Positions 37,213 through 48,499 of a stretch of 64,000 nt of DNA are shown here, one piece after another. Numbering within the stretch: position 1 is the stretch's first letter; every line of letters begins with the position of its first letter. The stretch comes from Neospora caninum Liverpool (Eukaryota > Apicomplexa > Conoidasida > Eucoccidiorida > Sarcocystidae), in NCBI RefSeq assembly GCF_000208865.1, contig NC_018398.1:6374427-6438426 (forward strand). Reading direction: 5' to 3'. Made by a program: the position numbers and the translations under genes. The notes beneath the pieces are model-generated. The model was not told the DNA's origin, searched no databases, and saw nothing but the letters and a program-made list of their open reading frames with translations.

Positions 37213-40019
37213 ATGCCTAAACCTCCCAGTGTGTCGCACTGCGTTTTCCTACCAGGCGGGTCTCGGCTGCACGACAGTACAGCGTTCGGCCCTTTGGGCC
37301 CCCAGTGGTGGGGTTACATACTCGCTGCCTATCTTCCACCTTCGTCACTCTTTACGATCAAGCAGGTCTCCAAGGCATGGAACTCCCTTACAACCAGTCG
37401 CTATTACACGCTTCATGCACCGCTCCGGATAACTGAGACGATTCTGAATCAGCTAGCTTGCGCGACATCGGCGCTATCCACTAGACAAAAGGCTCGCATG
37501 GCTCGATACCTCTCGTTACACTGCGGTGATAGCATAACAATTGGCGTGGCTCGTGACTCAGAAGCTATTCACGACGTCACTCCAAGAATTTTGAACGCAA
37601 CGGGTCCCGTAAAGCGCATGGCCATTTCGATTGACACTCCCTACGTCCTCATTGCTAAGTCGCTTCACAGGCTTTTTCTTCGGAGCGTTGATACCCTACT
37701 GGATATGAAACTGCGAGGAGTTCGCGTGTCGCAACAACTCAACAGCATTTGTGCCGAAAAGCAGCGGACCGTCCCATGGATATCGAGTCATATCGAACTT
37801 CCTCGACTGCAAATACTTGAAGTTGACGATGTTTCCCTCCTGAAGCATCTCGTTGCACCCAAGCTGCTTTCTCTGTTTGTGGACTACGCTTCTGCCTCCG
37901 AAGGCAGTGACACCGGCAACCAAGAGTCGGAAGAGGATGCCCACTGTCTATCCCCCGTGTTGTCGAGAGTAGCAAGAGGCATACTACTTGCGTTTCTGTC
38001 ACGTTCGGGAACGCACCTTGAAATACTAACGCAGGCTGACATCCTGCCGATTCTGTTTCGCTCTACGCCTCCGATCAACTCTCCAATCAAACGGGCTGAC
38101 GGCTCCACCATCACAGTGATGAGTCCAGTCGTTTGCCTGCCTAATCTTACCTCGCTCGCAGTTTCCGATATCCATCTTCTTCTGTATATTCGGACTATAA
38201 ATCTGGAGTCGCTCACTGCTTCGGTTCCGGACGTCTCTGCCCTCTCTTTCTTCAGTCGTTTTCATTCAACCCAGCTCCAGTACTTGGAAATCACCCAACC
38301 AAGTAACACTGCTGCTAACACTTCTCACTCCGGCGTGATGGAGGCTAGCGATGGTTCCCGTCACTTGCGCATTCCACAGCTCACTGGTGCATCATCCACT
38401 GGCGGAAGGGGGATTTTGCGTCACAATTCTTCCCCTGTGTCTACCATCGCGTGCGGTCGGAGTATGGGCCGACGTTTCGTCAACGAGCAATGCAGCTGCA
38501 CGCTAATTAGTCCGAAGATTCAGGGAACGGGGTTGGAAATCGATCGGCGCAGGAGTCGGAATGATCGGGCGTTCAGTCTGCCGTGCCAGGCTGGTAAAGC
38601 GTCCCCTCCGGCGGATGCATTGCGGCAAAAAATACATGATTGGAATTTGGAGACCCCCACGACCTCGGAGCCTACTGAAAAATGCCTTCCGCAAACGGAC
38701 CTGAGCTTTGGCCTTCTTCGCGGGCATTTCAGCAACAAGAGAGCAGAGGCTCTGAATGTATTTCTCCCCCTGTTGTTAGAGCTAACAGTACCTGGTAGCT
38801 TCCTCGCGTATCTTTTCTGCCCACGTCTTCAGCGGGTGCTGGTTACAGGTCTTTCACATAGAAAGCAAGTTCTGTCATTTATCCAAGATGGCGCTCCACT
38901 AGTGGAAGAATTGATTGTCGACAACATAGCAGGAGCAGCGAGCGGACAACGCAGCTCGCAGCCGCCGAATAGCCAATCACACGCAGGTGGTTTTGGTGAA
39001 ATGGAGCATCATGGAATGGCGAAGATGATGGCAAGCAACACGAGTACTCCGTACATCACAAAGCCAATCCCACAGTGGCGTTTGCCCAGCCTCCGGACCT
39101 ATAAGGGTCCTGCGGGGTTACTGGACCTGGATTTGGAATGTCCAAATCTAGAGCGTCTCGAGGTACGTCTTCTTCCTATACCGTCTGGAAAACAGTGATC
39201 TCTGATTGGCTGCTTCTTGTCGAAACAGCAGCGGCGCTTCAGCTAAAGGCGTTATCATATCGCCTAGATGTGGGGTCTGATGTATAGAGGATGCAGCCAG
39301 TATAGAAAACAGTCTGTGTTTTCACGCCACTGTAAGCACGATATTGCTCTGTTATCTTGGATCCTGTGGATTTCTGTATGAATTCGTGTTGCTTTCAGGC
39401 CACTGATGCAGATTCATCCGGAAGCCTCTCTCGATTTTTATTCAGTGGTAATTGCCCAGCTCTGCGTCAACTATCTGTCTCCGAGCTGCCCTACGTGCGC
39501 GTTGCCAGTTTCTCCTCCTGTTCATATGCTTCAACATCTGATTCAGATAATGTCGCTTCTTCTATAGCCACCTCGTCGCAGAGAGATGTTCTAGCAAAGA
39601 AATCTTGGAACTCCCGAATTTGCTCTAGGGATCTCGGCAGCTTGCCTCATAAGCTGGATGCACTAATCGTGGAACGACTCAACGTGAAACGCGCTCTGGA
39701 ATCACTCAGTGAAACTCAGCCAGATCTGGGCTGCAAAAAGGAAGAAAGCCTGTTACATGCGCTTCTTCGCCAAGTCACTACACTCTCAGTTGGCGAAATC
39801 GAAGAAGGCCGAGGGTCACTCCGGCCTTTGCTGGATTCTCTGCCAACTCTCACGCATCTTGAGCTACGGAGGCCAGTTGGAATGACAGAGAAGGCATTTC
39901 GTGGCTGCTTGCTGTCGACGGGATTCAAGCAGGTTCTGACCTCCATGGAAAGCCGGAGTACCACCAAAGAGGCCCGGACATCGGTATTTGAACGCACACT
40001 GATGGTGAACCAGAGTTGA
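37213..40019 (+). CDS. F-box protein with leucine-rich-repeat-like body
   Basis: Two exons, 37213-39162 and 39399-40019, join in phase across GAG|GTACGT and TTTCAG|GCC, giving 856 residues. An F-box-like module lies near residues 30-75: GPQWWGYILAAYLPPSSLF, then IKQVSKAWNSLTTSRYYTLH. In this family the F-box binds SKP1 in SCF ubiquitin ligases. The body has spaced leucine-rich segments resembling irregular LRRs (LPRLQILEVDDVSLLKHLV, LPNLTSLAVSDIHLLLYI, LLLELTVPGSFLAYLF, LPTLTHLELRRPVG). These would recognise the substrate. Ser/Gly/Arg-rich spacers separate them. The open frame extends a little upstream to a GTG, but the ATG at 37213 is the first Met. The substrate is unknown. Confidence 0.72.
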
Positions 40020-40548
40020 AGAAAGACATGACGACGCTAGACAGTTCCACGCCCGCATTGGAACTGTTTCCCCACACGGTTGCTGCAGGGATCAAACAGA
40101 GGGACCTGAGTGTGAATGGTTGTATGCCGTGCATGCGCAAGTATGGATGCATACTAATTCGTCACGGCATTCTCAGGATTATCGACTAGCGGTGGGCTAT
40201 GTTGGCTGGTTTTGAAGGTTGTCATCAGTTAAGTTCCCGTCCACCTGAACGACAATCTTGACAGTAATTTGTGCCATCTGGAGCTCCAGCTGTGAACCGA
40301 TTTCATGTTTCCCCGACAGATTACGTCACGAGTTTTTGGATGAAACACGAGACTCGTGTGGAACCGAAAAGACATCAAATATGCAATATTTCCTCATCAT
40401 AGCAAATTTCTCGATAATAACAGCACCCGAAAAGTAATGGGGCACCCGGTCCCTCCATCTGGCGTCGGTGTTGCCTATACGCGTAGCCTATGTCGGGCAT
40501 ACCCCTGTCTACTGGTGCTGCCCATTTATAATGTTCCGTTCAAAATTG
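40020..40548. other. Short convergent intergenic region
   Basis: It separates the 3' ends of the F-box gene (+) and the signal-anchor ORF (-). Nothing coding is seen in it. Confidence 0.4.
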
Positions 40549-41217
40549 TCAGAGCTCGTCGTGGATCTCCGTCTCCGAGGTGTGAACAGGCACATCAGGT
40601 ATCCACTGGAACAGTCGCGGCCTTTCTGGGAAGATGCTACTGAGTTCGCTGTCCGACTTCGTTGTTTTGATTCGATTTCGGGTCAGGAGACTTCTGAGAA
40701 AATGTATTAATCTGGCATTGCCTACGATTGGTACGCCGCGTAACTCCGGTTCTTTCCGCCGTAGTGCAAGATACGCAGTCAATATAAATCGCTCCATGCG
40801 CTCCTGCAATTTGTGTACGAGCAATTTTTCATCTACATGATAAACGTCCCATATAACGTGCGTTTGGCTCTGTTTTTTGGCAGCGTCGTACTCCTCATCA
40901 AATTCAAATTTCGCCGGGGAGAAAACTATTCCGTTGCGTATGATGTCTGCGATCTCTTCATTGAAGGCAGCTGTGCTGGCAGCATCCTCCCCAGCGAGGC
41001 CACTGTCCTGCTGCTCTAGAGCGGAAACATGACAAATCAGACTTGGGGACGCAACCATATCGGAATACGCGAATTCGCTCAAATAGGATAGATGTGGACA
41101 CAGAAATACTACGACGGTAAACACTGGTATGTGCATCATAAAGGTGGACAGGGCATAGCACCGTAGAGGTCGGCCCCAAGGGCCCACGGAGCCGCGGGAT
41201 TCACGCCGACCCAACAT
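40549..41217 (-). CDS. Unknown protein with N-terminal signal anchor, single exon
   Basis: A continuous ATG-to-stop frame of 222 residues. The N terminus has a basic stretch (GRRESRGSVGPWGRPLR), then a hydrophobic core (MMHIPVFTVVVFLCPHLSYL, about residues 27-46). A cleavable signal peptide from an internal Met or a signal anchor from the first Met are both possible. The rest is soluble and helical, with an acidic patch (FDEEYDAAKKQ) and basic helices (KLQERMERFILTAYLALRRK, IHFLRSLLTRNRIKTTK). Single-exon genes with a signal peptide and no known domain are common among coccidian secreted effectors (dense granule or rhoptry), so that role is a guess. No family is recognised. Confidence 0.5.
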   Translation of the reverse strand: MLGRRESRGSVGPWGRPLRCYALSTFMMHIPVFTVVVFLCPHLSYLSEFAYSDMVASPSLICHVSALEQQDSGLAGEDAASTAAFNEEIADIIRNGIVFSPAKFEFDEEYDAAKKQSQTHVIWDVYHVDEKLLVHKLQERMERFILTAYLALRRKEPELRGVPIVGNARLIHFLRSLLTRNRIKTTKSDSELSSIFPERPRLFQWIPDVPVHTSETEIHDEL

Positions 41218-42367
41218 TGTAGTGACGAGCTCTCATTGACGCGCCCCGTTAACGATGACCAGCCGTAGCGAACGTTTTACCTTGACAAAGTCAAGTTCAG
41301 CTTGCAGCTCGTTCAATCAGGTGAAGAAAATATGCACAGTAGAACAATCGCCAGTCCGTGGCGACAAGAAGCCGAGCAGCGGCCGGCAAGACAATCGATT
41401 GCGTGAATTCGCCTTAAAACACGCATGCATGGATGTCGTGGTTCGCCTTAATATTATGTAGAAAAGATGATACAGTGAAAAAAAATAAATGTAAAACCAG
41501 TCTCGAGGAGCGGAAAACGGCCGGGAAATGCGCCATCTCAGCTTCGTTCTTGGTCACTCAAGACCCGTCGATTTCGCACATCCCTCTCGGCACGGACCCT
41601 CCACAGCTACGATTCGCTCCGTAAGACTTTCTCTGAAATTGTTCCTTTAATCCGGAAGATTAGATTCTGTAGCTTACTAGAGTATATGGCAAGTGTTCCA
41701 AATCCCCCCTGCAGGGAGGTGTGACTTCCAAAGGGAAAGTCAAACGGAACTGCTTTGTATCAGTCCCGCATCCGGCTTGTGCTGGTGTTCCCATCTATGC
41801 ACGAGCAGCTGTAAAATAGCCGCCAAATTTGTCTGCTGTCGACTGGGCGATTTTTCTTGCACGGTAGCAGAGGAACGCAGCCCTGGCGGCTCAACGGGCT
41901 GTGTGCAGCGCCATGATCGGATTGCGACGCGCCGTTTTTCGAGCTTAAGCCGGTCCGAGCCACGGTGGGCAACCGCAATGCCTCCCTCTACTTTTCGGTG
42001 GCACGGTGGTGCATCCTACCCGGAAGTGCTATCCTGTCCAGCCTAGTGGTGCCTTTCGTGGTAGTTTGCCCTCTTCTGTCTCTCGAAATCGGTGTGAAAA
42101 GGTGTGGCCGTGACGAAGATACGTGAACCTGCGTTTCCGTCATCTCTGCCTTCTTCATGGTGGCTGCCAGGTGCCTCGAGGAATTGTTTTCTGTTCGTTC
42201 GACAGACCACGACAACGCACACGGGAAACAACGGTCTTCCAGTGTACAGATTCACCTAGGGACTGTTCCCGTTCACAGGACGAACACCAAGGTTTGATAC
42301 CGTTTCAGTGCCTGTTTGGTCTTTCCTTCCAATCTGAGGTCGAATTGTACTGTCTTGGACTGCAGAA
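41218..42367 (+). other. 5' flank of the RAMP4 gene
   Basis: This stretch lies between the divergent signal-anchor gene (-) and RAMP4 (+), so it probably carries both promoters and the RAMP4 5' UTR. No exon is supported. It has several short frames on both strands without splice context. Confidence 0.35.
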
Positions 42368-43200
42368 ATGGCGGTAAGTCGGAGAAGAACTCTCTGTTCA
42401 AAAAGTTTTTTGTACATCCCGGGATAGTGCTGGTTTTTCCGTGCCCGTCGGTAGGTGATAAGAGTCTTCCCTCTGTATTTGCGTTTTTTTTAAGGTTCCT
42501 CACTTTTCCGGTATGCTGGTTTGGTTGGTTCTCACGTGCCTCGAGAAGTTGTTCCCAGTTTCCTTGTGTCCGCCTACAAAGAAGGAGGTGTGAGCCGGCA
42601 GTTATCGTACTCCATTGTCCATCGTTCATTTCTCAGCTCGTCTCGTCTCCGACCTCAGGGAAGTACTAATCTTGCGTAATTCACACTACGCCTTCTCTAC
42701 AAAGCATCTGTTCGCCGTCTAGTTTTTGATAAATCTTCGGAGCATATTTTTGTGGTCTTCAACGTGTTATAGGAGTCCGGATCTCCACTAGGAAGGGTCA
42801 GGAGTAACCCAGTTGTGTGACTTATTTGCGGTGACGCGTAGGTGCAAGCGACCGTGTGTCGGATATTAATCAGAGGATTAACTGATCCAGCTTCCAAACA
42901 GGTGGAATTGGTGAATGTTACGCCGGTGAAACGCACAACCTCAGTGTTTGAAACTGCACAATCGGTACTTTGCGTTATCGTGCGTTGGATTACCTGCAGG
43001 GCCAGAACAGGAAATACGCAGGCAAGATTTCGCAGTTCGACAAGAACATTACCCGCCGTGGCAATGTTCCGGAAAGCCGAATTCGCAGCCAGAATTCGTA
43101 CCCAGTGGGGCCTCTGATCCTCGCCCTTTTTCTTTTCGTCGTTGTGGGATCTGCGATTCTCCAGATCATTTTTTCAGCTCAGAGGGGAGCTATTTGGTAG
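42368..43200 (+). CDS. SERP1: RAMP4/SERP1, small tail-anchored ER stress/translocon protein
   Basis: RAMP4 associates with the Sec61 translocon and stabilises new membrane proteins in the ER. The second exon, 43000-43200, encodes the whole family core: FDKNITRRGNVPES, then YPVGPLILALFLFVVVGSAI and LQIIFSAQRGAIW, a single C-terminal membrane span before the stop. Its acceptor is CCTGCAG|GGC. The best upstream match is ATG GCG directly followed by a perfect donor (GTAAGT) at 42374, so the first coding exon would be only two codons, 42368-42373. The spliced protein is 68 residues and starts MAGQNRKYAGKISQFDKN, close to the usual 65-66. An intron of 626 bases separates them. The core exon is secure; the tiny first exon rests on donor, phase and length only. 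Confidence 0.85.
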
Positions 43201-44798
43201 CGGAGCTTTCAGCCAATTGTTCGGAGGAGTATGTGAAAGAAATGAAAGCTCGATTTCAGACCGCAGGAGATAGTTGTTTTTTCTGGCGCAACCACCTTAC
43301 AGCAACGGACAGGAGTATCCGTTTTCTCTCGTCATTGTCGGTTGTCCGGGACGGTGGCAAGCACCAACTGCAGGCACAGATCGGGTTCATGCGGTTGATA
43401 GTCGGCAGGACGGTGTTCGAAAACTCGGGATGTTTCGTATAGTGTGGAAGATGTGGAGAAACAAGACGGATTAGTGGCAATGGTTCACCTTTTGCACAGG
43501 ACTGGCTGCCATTTGTTACGAGGAAGCCGTCTTGTTGAACGGAGTGCCACGTGATGTCAAGTTTTTCGAATGATGCGTTGGCTATCTACACGCAGATTGT
43601 TTGGTGTTGGTGTGCAGAACCCTTGAAAACGCCTAGTGGTATCACTTCAGCTGACGGTGGTGGTGCTCCAGAAGTTCCCCACAGCGTTCTCCTGTTTCTG
43701 TTTGCATTTGGGTTGTCGCTGCGCTTTGTTGGTATTTCTGCCATGCTGTACCAGCAACTTTGTCCGAACGCCTTAAAAAAACAGCTTATTTCTTCCACGA
43801 ATGTTGTTGAAGCGTGTACGTCCCTCCCACTTCGACTAGAAGGACTACACTGTTCTCTTCAAGCGTGACGTATACGCGAAGGATGTGCGTGACGTGTATA
43901 CAAAGGACGTCAACGAAACGCGAAAATCCGCTTCCTTGTCAGCAAGTAGCAGTCTTGGTGAGACAATGTGGGGGAAGATTTCTCTGTTCTTTCAAAATTA
44001 GCGAATAGCGTTGAGCTCATAGCCCTGTGGAGCTGACGCTACGGCGACTATTATCGCCCGTCGTCTCGGCTGCATGTCACCACCAAATAGTAGAGACAAC
44101 AGAAACTGTGGCTATTTATTTGCCGGACGAGTTCCTATTTTAGCTGTCTGGTGTACTGTCAACTATCCGTGAGTGGTACATATGGTTTTGTCCCACTTCA
44201 GCATCAGTCAGACGAAGTCGTTGGCAGACAGTGTATGCCGATGTGGGCGTCTGTGAGAATCAGGAGCTTGTGGCGTAGAAAAGAACTAACTGTCTGCCAC
44301 ATTCTTAGGTGCCGTGGTATGTGGAAACCTCGGTCGGGCGAGGGTGAGACACAAGGTATAGTTCTACTGCGAGGTTTAACATTCCGCTGAGCTTGGCGCA
44401 TTCCTTGTTATTCTAGCTTCACACCCCTTAAGGGCTATCCTGGTTCACGCTCAGCTGAGCACGGTGGCTGGTAGCGCAGAGGAGGCTGCCGTTAACTGCG
44501 CCGCTCGCCTAGTCGTACACAGTCATAGGGTTGTGTCTACGCTTCTTTTGCTGAATGGTCAGAACCGCTTCCGAAGGAAACTCCTCACGAAGGACAAATC
44601 ATACTTGACCGGCGTGTTTATGTCAGCCCCTGGAATCTGGTATTTTCTGTTGGTCGTGGTGTCAAGTTGTCGGACGCTTCTACTTCAGGTTGTACGACTA
44701 CATGTTTTGCTTGTTACCCTACCTGTAGCACCCAGCAGACACGATCCACCGCTCTGGAATACAGCACACCAGTGCTGGACTGCACCCTGACTGCCATA
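43201..44798. other. 3' flank of RAMP4 and promoter region of the next gene
   Basis: It probably contains the RAMP4 3' UTR and the promoter of the secreted-protein gene. A frame ending near 44790 (GCTTTCFACYPTCSTQQT) is Cys-rich, but nothing supports it as an exon. Confidence 0.3.
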
Positions 44799-47700
44799 AT
44801 GTTGCGAGTCAGCTGGTCGCTGTTTCTGTTGCAAATCCTAACGAGTTCGGCAGGTGCTAGTAGTGTCGTTTGAGGAAGCACGATAAAAATTGTGTTCTGT
44901 TGCTGGCTTGTAAGTCTGGGTGAATTCTGTTATGTAGGGGTGACCAGCGCACAAGTCTGCCGAAAAAGTGGGAACATGCGCAATTCTTTGGTCGTATAGA
45001 GGGGCAAGACACAGCTATGACATGGCCAAACGAATACACTGGCTAAACTGGCAGTGTGACAGCCCTCTCCCGGAGGAAGACGTGCTTATACAGACTGATC
45101 ACGGTCGACGCCTGGAGGGGATTCTTTTCGGAGCGAACATCAGGTCTACGAAAGAATGCTGACACATTGCCAATAAACGCGGGGGCAGGAGAAATATTAG
45201 GTTATCATACTCTACCGTGTATGATCTTAACGTCCTTCTCGGTCCTTTTGTTGCATGGACGCTCTAAACTGGGTTCCGACTCTTTGCTTACCGCTGAGAT
45301 GAAAGAAGCTCATGTTAGAGTATGATATACGAAACTGCTGCGCAGTCCCAATCATTGACGATGATCGATCCAGTGACTACCATAGAAGCAGGCATGTAGC
45401 CTCAGACGGTCTGGATTTACAACAGTTTTACCTTTATCAAGGATGGATGCCAGTGGAGATCAAATTGGTAGATACCTCGAACATCCACTACAGCCACAAC
45501 GAATCTGAAATGTGGTGAACTCGTCCCGCCTCTCACCACGATGCCCGTTAACAAGCCCGATTCGATGCCTCTCAATTCATATCATGAAACGTCTGGATCT
45601 GCTGTTGTGTATAGTGTGCCGATATGCGTTTGGAATGTGATAAGGCCAGTGTAGGTAGTGTGCGTGACCCACGTGTTTCATGAGTGTGATTTTGCTTGTA
45701 TAGGGAACGTTCCCTGTGCCGTGCTGGTTTTGGTTCCTCTTTTTTTAGTTATTTGAGAAGCCGCCGAACTACTCAGCCACTTGAAACTCATCCTTAACAA
45801 ATGTTCCAGTGTGGGAGCGCGACTTACAACGCGAGGTTCTGTCAGAAGGCGTCAGACTCGAAAGAGGATAGTGAAGCGACCCCACTGCGCTGGTTTCGAT
45901 GACGCGGTGACACCTGGTGACACCTGCAGAGCATCGGCACCAGTTTTGTGGCTCTCAACCACGGATGGTCACTCATCTCCAAAAGGAAACGGTCGCTGTG
46001 AAGGCTAGTGCAACGACAATATGGGAACGCTTTCTGGACCACTTTTTCGCCAGACTCGCCCACCACAGTTCTACATAGCGCCTGAACGCTCCCTACCAGA
46101 AGGTTAGCTGGGAGGGCGTCGCCAGCCTTCGTAGCCTTGAACTCCTCAAGTAAAGTTTCTAGGTAACACCATGGCCATACGCACCTCACCTCATTTTCAT
46201 GCTAGCACAAACTGTTGTGACTTTGGGTGGTGTAAAAAGCCTTCCTCCACTTACTAAACAGGTGCCACGACAACGAGAATCCAAGAAGTGTATCCTGTGC
46301 AGGCACTGCGACGCCGCGCCCCTTTGCGGAAATAGACTGTTTCGCGGGGCTGCACATGGGCAAGGCTCTTGTTTCTTGTAGTCTGTCCTTAAAAGAGTAA
46401 TAATAATAGACGAAGCCACGGCGAGAAAGGGGCATCCACAGCGGGCACCCTACCACTTGGCGTATCGGTGGTGTTAATTTGTAGCAGGGTGCCTGCCGTG
46501 TACCTGGTCGCGAAGCCAATCTGGACAACACCCTTGCGTGTCTCAAACGTGAACGCCGCAATTCCCTCTCCCGATGTTACTCTCTCTAGACACGTTATCT
46601 GTCTAATAAGGCAGGGAGTGAAAGGTGTTTTCGACGATTCTTCTTCAAGTTTTTGTCGTTCTGCTGTACCTTTCTTACAAATCGCCCGTCCCACCGACAG
46701 ACCTGCCTCCTTTTAACTTTCAAGTGACTTTGGACCTTGGATTTGGAAAAGCGAAACGATGGTCACGGTATATCAAATTTAAACAACAATTAAAAATAGT
46801 ATCAATGAGATAGGAAACTCATTGTGTTGACGTTTTTCTGGAAGTAGTGATCTTGCCCTGTTTCTTCGAGACTGATTTTGCTTCCCGTCGTCAGCAACCG
46901 CCACATCGAAGCGGCGCTCCTGTGAGTACGGAATTTGAGCCAGTCAACATGGGACTACCTGATTGCTGCGGGAAGTCGAAGAGGGGGAATGCAAAGTGCG
47001 GGGATAAGGTTGGCCCTCCTGCTACGAATCCTGAAGCAATCGGGTGTGCCACAACAGCGGAAAATCGGGCGAGAGAGTCCGGCGGATACCTGGTTTTCGA
47101 CCCAGTGTCGAATGGCACACTTTTTCTGATTTGGAGTAACCGGGAAGTGGCTAATGCGATGGCATTTTTTTACCCGAAGAAGCCTGTACCTGACTTCAAG
47201 TTCAAGAATGGTGGACGGCAAGAAATCTTTAGGAACTTGTTGGTGAGTGGTGCTTTTGTATGCGTCTTGTACGGGCCGGGATTTTATGACAGGTCTTGGC
47301 CTTCCCTGTGCACGAAACGATTGTGGACGAGGTAGCCCACGTTTTGGCGGTCATTTTGGTTGAGCCTTAGCGAAGGGGATGCCATCTTTTGGAGAGTTAA
47401 CCATGTGTATGCGTCGTGGCGAGCCTGCCTGAGATTATTATCAGGCACTGGCCGTGCTCAACCACATCCGATTTCATGCCGGTCGTATACGCTTGAAGAT
47501 TGGTGTGCTTGTTCCTCTATCACATTACGGTGTGTGAGCACCCGTTATTGTACCACACAGACTCTTGCCAGAAAACCTGAAGTATCGCAAGTACGCGTCA
47601 TTGTATGTGAATATACAGAAATTAAAGGCCACCACTAGTCTTTCCAAATGAGACAGGCTGATATATTTGGATTACTAAATACAGGATGCAGCACCACTGT

Positions 47701-48499
47701 TTGAACAAACGCTGTATCTGTTAAACATGATCTCGTCCAAGTATCCCACTGAGTGTTCTGTGCAATTGTGACTTATACAGAGCGACAAGAAAAATTACTA
47801 CGAGGGATGGTGTCACTTTTTCAAGGCTGCAGCCGAATTCAACGGCGAATGTAGGCTCTTGGCGGGCGCTGACACAGCTCCGCTAAGAGTGACTGTTGCC
47901 TTTTTGTTTGGAACAACAGTGAAGAAGTTGGCACAAGCACAGCCTCTGCCGACAAGTGGCGTAGTTGCGATCGGATGTGTGCCCCAGGCACAGACGACAT
48001 TCGACGTTCGGACCATGCACAGGGACCTGTTCCTGGGAAACTCACGACAGAGCGGAGCTGCAATCGCCCTGTAGGATGGAGCGAGCACCAAGCATGAATG
48101 GAAATGAAGTGAACGGCGGCAAAGCGCTAGAAATCTAATGCGCGAACAGCAAACTTGAGGGTTAGGTCATAGTCCGAAGAGCAGCGGCGGAGAATTTGTG
48201 AACTTCGAGAAGACTCACGATTGACACTCATGCCGCTGGCGGAAAGAGGGAGTTGCCTGTGGGTCCTTAGGCCGAGGCGGTTTCAGCGTTGCCGGAGGAA
48301 CGTCTGCCGCGTCGTGGCGCCTGTTGAATATGATAGATTAACACATTTTCGCGATTGCCGCCTTTCGCCGATCATTAGGTGGAATGGAACAATTGTTCGC
48401 TTTTGCGATGCGATGAGGGGTGAGCGTGGTTTCGTCGAGGAACTTCAGCGGTTGCTTTCCAGCAGATATGAAGACTCCGGTTCCACTGCGTCTTCTTAA
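44799..48499 (+). CDS. Unknown secreted protein, multi-exon model (middle uncertain)
   Basis: The first exon, 44799-44853, encodes a signal peptide (MLRVSWSLFLLQILTSSA) and ends at a donor. In-phase exons follow at 44948-45143 (SAEKVGTCAILWSYRG, HWLNWQCDSPLPEEDVLIQT), 45406-45467 (RRSGFTTVLPLSRMDASG) and 45810-45835 (VWERDLQRE). Then come 46895-47242 (ESGGYLVFDPVSNGTLF, LIWSNREVANAMAFFYPKK, DFKFKNGGRQEIFRNLL), 47781-48070 (DKKNYYEGWCHFFKAAAEF, ADTAPLRVTVAFLFG, SGVVAIGCVPQAQTTFDV) and 48379-48499 (WNGTIVRFCDAMRGERGF, VEELQRLLSSRYEDS), ending in a stop. Phases agree at each stated junction. Further small exons may exist between 45835 and 46895, for example near 46203-46261 (QTVVTLGGVKSLPPLTKQ). 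Spaced cysteines and the signal peptide suggest an extracellular or vacuolar protein. No family is recognised. Confidence 0.4.
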
